Shown: positions 62,345 through 64,000 of the stretch, piece by piece
Position numbering within the stretch: the stretch's first letter is position 1
How the letters are laid out: each line of letters begins with the position of its first letter
Source of the DNA: Parafrankia elaeagni
GTDB lineage: Bacteria > Actinomycetota > Actinomycetes > Frankiales > Frankiaceae
DNA length: 64,000 nucleotides
Reading direction: 5' to 3'
Assembly: GCF_000374165.1 (NCBI RefSeq)
Contig: NZ_KB893714.1
Coordinates: 1 to 64,000 of the forward strand
Notes under the pieces: model-generated
Told to the model about the DNA's origin: nothing
Seen by the model: only the letters and a program-made list of their open reading frames with translations
The model's database searches: none
Position numbers and translations under genes: made by a program

Positions 62345-63250
62345 TCAGCCAGCTGCCCCGGAAGGCGCCCCCACCACAGCGGCCGGCCTCAGGTCGAGGC
62401 CCACGGCCAGCGTGCGCCACTGCTCGCGCGGCAGGTCCCTGCCCCCGGTGAGGAGCTGCACGGCCACGTGGTTGGCACCGGCGGCGCGATGCTCGTCGAG
62501 CCGTGCTCGGACGGTGTCCATGTCGCCCCACGCGACCAGCGCGTCAACCAGGCGATCGCTGCCGCCCGCCGCGAGGTCCGCGTCGGTGAAGCCGAGCCGG
62601 CGCAGGTTGTTCGTGTAGTGCGGCAGGTCGAGGTACGGCGAGAGAGCGGCTCGGGCGATCCCACGGGCACGGTCGGAGTCCGCCTCGAGGACGACCTTCT
62701 GCTCGGGGGCGAGGAAGGCGCCCGGCCCGAGGATCTCCCGTGCCCGCCCGGTGTGCTCCGGGGTGACGAGGTAGGGGTGCGCCCCGGCGGAACGCCGTGC
62801 GGCCAGCCCGAGCATGCGCGGCCCGAGGGCGGCCAGCACCCGGGCGGACTGCGGGATGCCGACCGCGTCGAGCGCATCCAGGTAGGAGACGACGGCGTTG
62901 AGCGGATTGCGGTAGCGCCGACCGGTCATGGCCTCGACCGTGCGCGCGTGCCCCGCGCCGATGCCGAGCAGCAGGCGCCCGGGGTGCGCCTTCTCCAGCA
63001 TGCCGTAGGTGTCTGCCAACAGGTCGACCGGCTCGGTCCAGATGTTGAGGATCCCGGTGCCGACGCACAGGTTCTCGGTGGCTTCCAGCACGGCCGCGGG
63101 CAGTTCGAGGTCTGCCGTGGCGCCGCCCAGCCAGACCATGCCGTAGCCCAGCTCCGCGAGCTCCTGAGCGGTGTCGCGGCGCTCAGCCGTGCCGTGTGGC
63201 CACTGCCCGGCGGAGATCCAGAGCCCGGTCCTGGCGACATTCATGGTCAC
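62345..63250 (-). CDS. LLM-class flavin/F420-dependent oxidoreductase
   Basis: A 301-residue luciferase-like monooxygenase fold protein. TGLWISAGQWPHG starts it; ELAELGYGMVWLGGATADL and LLLGIGAGHARTVEAMTGRRY are typical of the LLM family branch that uses reduced F420 in actinobacteria. The substrate is unknown. GTG 63250 is chosen since AAGGGA is well placed; ATG 63244 is nearby. No partner enzymes are adjacent. Confidence 0.88.
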   Translation of the reverse strand: MTMNVARTGLWISAGQWPHGTAERRDTAQELAELGYGMVWLGGATADLELPAAVLEATENLCVGTGILNIWTEPVDLLADTYGMLEKAHPGRLLLGIGAGHARTVEAMTGRRYRNPLNAVVSYLDALDAVGIPQSARVLAALGPRMLGLAARRSAGAHPYLVTPEHTGRAREILGPGAFLAPEQKVVLEADSDRARGIARAALSPYLDLPHYTNNLRRLGFTDADLAAGGSDRLVDALVAWGDMDTVRARLDEHRAAGANHVAVQLLTGGRDLPREQWRTLAVGLDLRPAAVVGAPSGAAG

Positions 63251-64000
63251 TCGTGATCCCTTCTCGCTGGTCACATCGTCGTCATCGACGCCGCGATCCG
63301 ATCGGGTCGTCCTTACCCGATGCCGCGCTCCTCCTCACGTCTCGGTGTGGTCCTGCTGGATGTGCCATCGGCGTCGAGCGATGGACATCGGGGACATCTG
63401 TTCCGTTGATGTGACGAGTCGGCCGGCACCCGGATCGCCGCCGCCGGAGTTCCGGGAAGACCGGAACGGGTGCCTCCGGAGAAACTGACGGGGTTTTCGC
63501 CCGGGAGCCGGTGTAGCGCCACAGCAGCGGCTCGGGTGAGATGGGCCCTGTGACGACCATAGCCAGCAGAGGGGACAATCGTCACCGTCAGCACGGACCG
63601 AGTGACCCCCCCGCGACGGTCGACCGGCCGGTACCGGGCGACAGGAACCCAGGTAGCGGCGCCGGCGCGGCCCGCCCGGGTGCCCTTCCGCACGTGCCCC
63701 GACGACCGGCCCGAAGGGGCCGGTCGGGCATCTCACCGATCACCGCGAGGCTCCCGGGCAGCCCGCGCCTGTAACGGAGCCCGGCGCGCGCCAGAGCGTG
63801 CAGGGTCGCCACCGGGCCCCTGGGACGCCCCCGCGCCTGTCGACTGTCAACAGGGCGTCCACAGGCAGCCCGTGGGCGACACGTGGTCCGATCGTCGGGC
63901 GCACGTCTTTCCACCAGGCATTTCGCGGCACGACGAGCCTGCGGTCACCCACGGAACCGGTATGGGCTTCCACAGCTCTCCACACACTTTCCACAAGTTA
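63251..64000. other. 750-base region without a supported gene
   Basis: Frames here lack family matches. The first 50 bases hold the promoter of the oxidoreductase gene. The right end, about 63850-64000, contains repeated TCCACA motifs described separately. Confidence 0.4.
63857..63995 (+). promoter_or_regulatory. Cluster of DnaA-box-like motifs
   Basis: GTCCACA at 63857, TTCCACA at 63968, CTCCACA at 63978 and TTTCCACA at 63988 resemble the actinobacterial DnaA box TTGTCCACA and lie on one strand at the window's right edge. None is a perfect box. An origin or a DnaA-regulated promoter is possible but unproven. Confidence 0.3.

Overview
This is a very GC-rich actinobacterial chromosome segment. 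Gene content and order point to Frankia or a close relative (Frankiales). Evidence for Actinomycetota includes a BldG-type anti-anti-sigma factor, a bacterial proteasome activator (Bpa), GTG/TTG starts, a DUF574-type methyltransferase, an XRE regulator of the DUF5753 type, and the order bldG - H+-PPase - topA - MFS/tmk - holB, which I recall from Streptomyces. No species can be named from the sequence alone.

Layout. 1-266: 3' end of an ISAs1-family insertion sequence. 440-14775: a mostly co-directional housekeeping block holding bldG with its ATP-binding partner, a membrane H+-pyrophosphatase, topoisomerase I, an MFS-thymidylate-kinase fusion, DNA polymerase III delta', a metallophosphoesterase, a RicT/PSP1 protein and a histidine phosphatase. 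14735-15466: an orphan OmpR-type response regulator on the minus strand. 15855-15926: tRNA-Thr(CGU). 16196-25145: soluble pyrophosphatase, divergent from a dacB - zincin (DUF2342) - tilS/hpt - ftsH - folE run. 25180-28314 (minus): hisE, hisG and a glutaminase-STAS-cNMP fusion, followed by a divergent HAD phosphatase. 29260-31077 (minus): an XRE/DUF5753 regulator with two paralogous small Cys-containing proteins. 31702-43605: a membrane protein, TldD/TldE, Bpa, a quinone oxidoreductase, an ECF sigma factor with a membrane partner, a DUF3817 pair and a class-II amidotransferase-like protein. 45205-46790: a SAM methyltransferase and an SRPBCC protein.

47175-56606 is an accessory region beside tRNA-Ser(UGA). 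It holds an integrase and excisionase, a broken replication-initiator-like fragment, a low-GC trypsin-like protease with a sigma-70-like promoter placed for a leaderless message, a complete ISKra4-type insertion sequence with 5-bp target duplication, a lipoprotein-like gene, a DUF7669-like protein, a decayed second copy of the integrase 3' end and a GNAT pseudogene. Chromosomal genes resume at 56772 with a conserved unknown protein, a FUSC-type exporter, an ABC transporter pair and an LLM-class flavin oxidoreductase. The final 150 bases carry several DnaA-box-like motifs.

Functional links. Two unrelated enzymes remove pyrophosphate (membrane H+-pump and soluble Ppa). TopA, Tmk-like and HolB form a DNA-replication block. 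Bpa links to the proteasome. FtsH, TilS and Hpt form a conserved run. The likeliest under-described material is the XRE/small-protein locus, the multidomain glutaminase, the Tmk-like domain lacking its P-loop lysine and the stand-alone amidotransferase-like protein.
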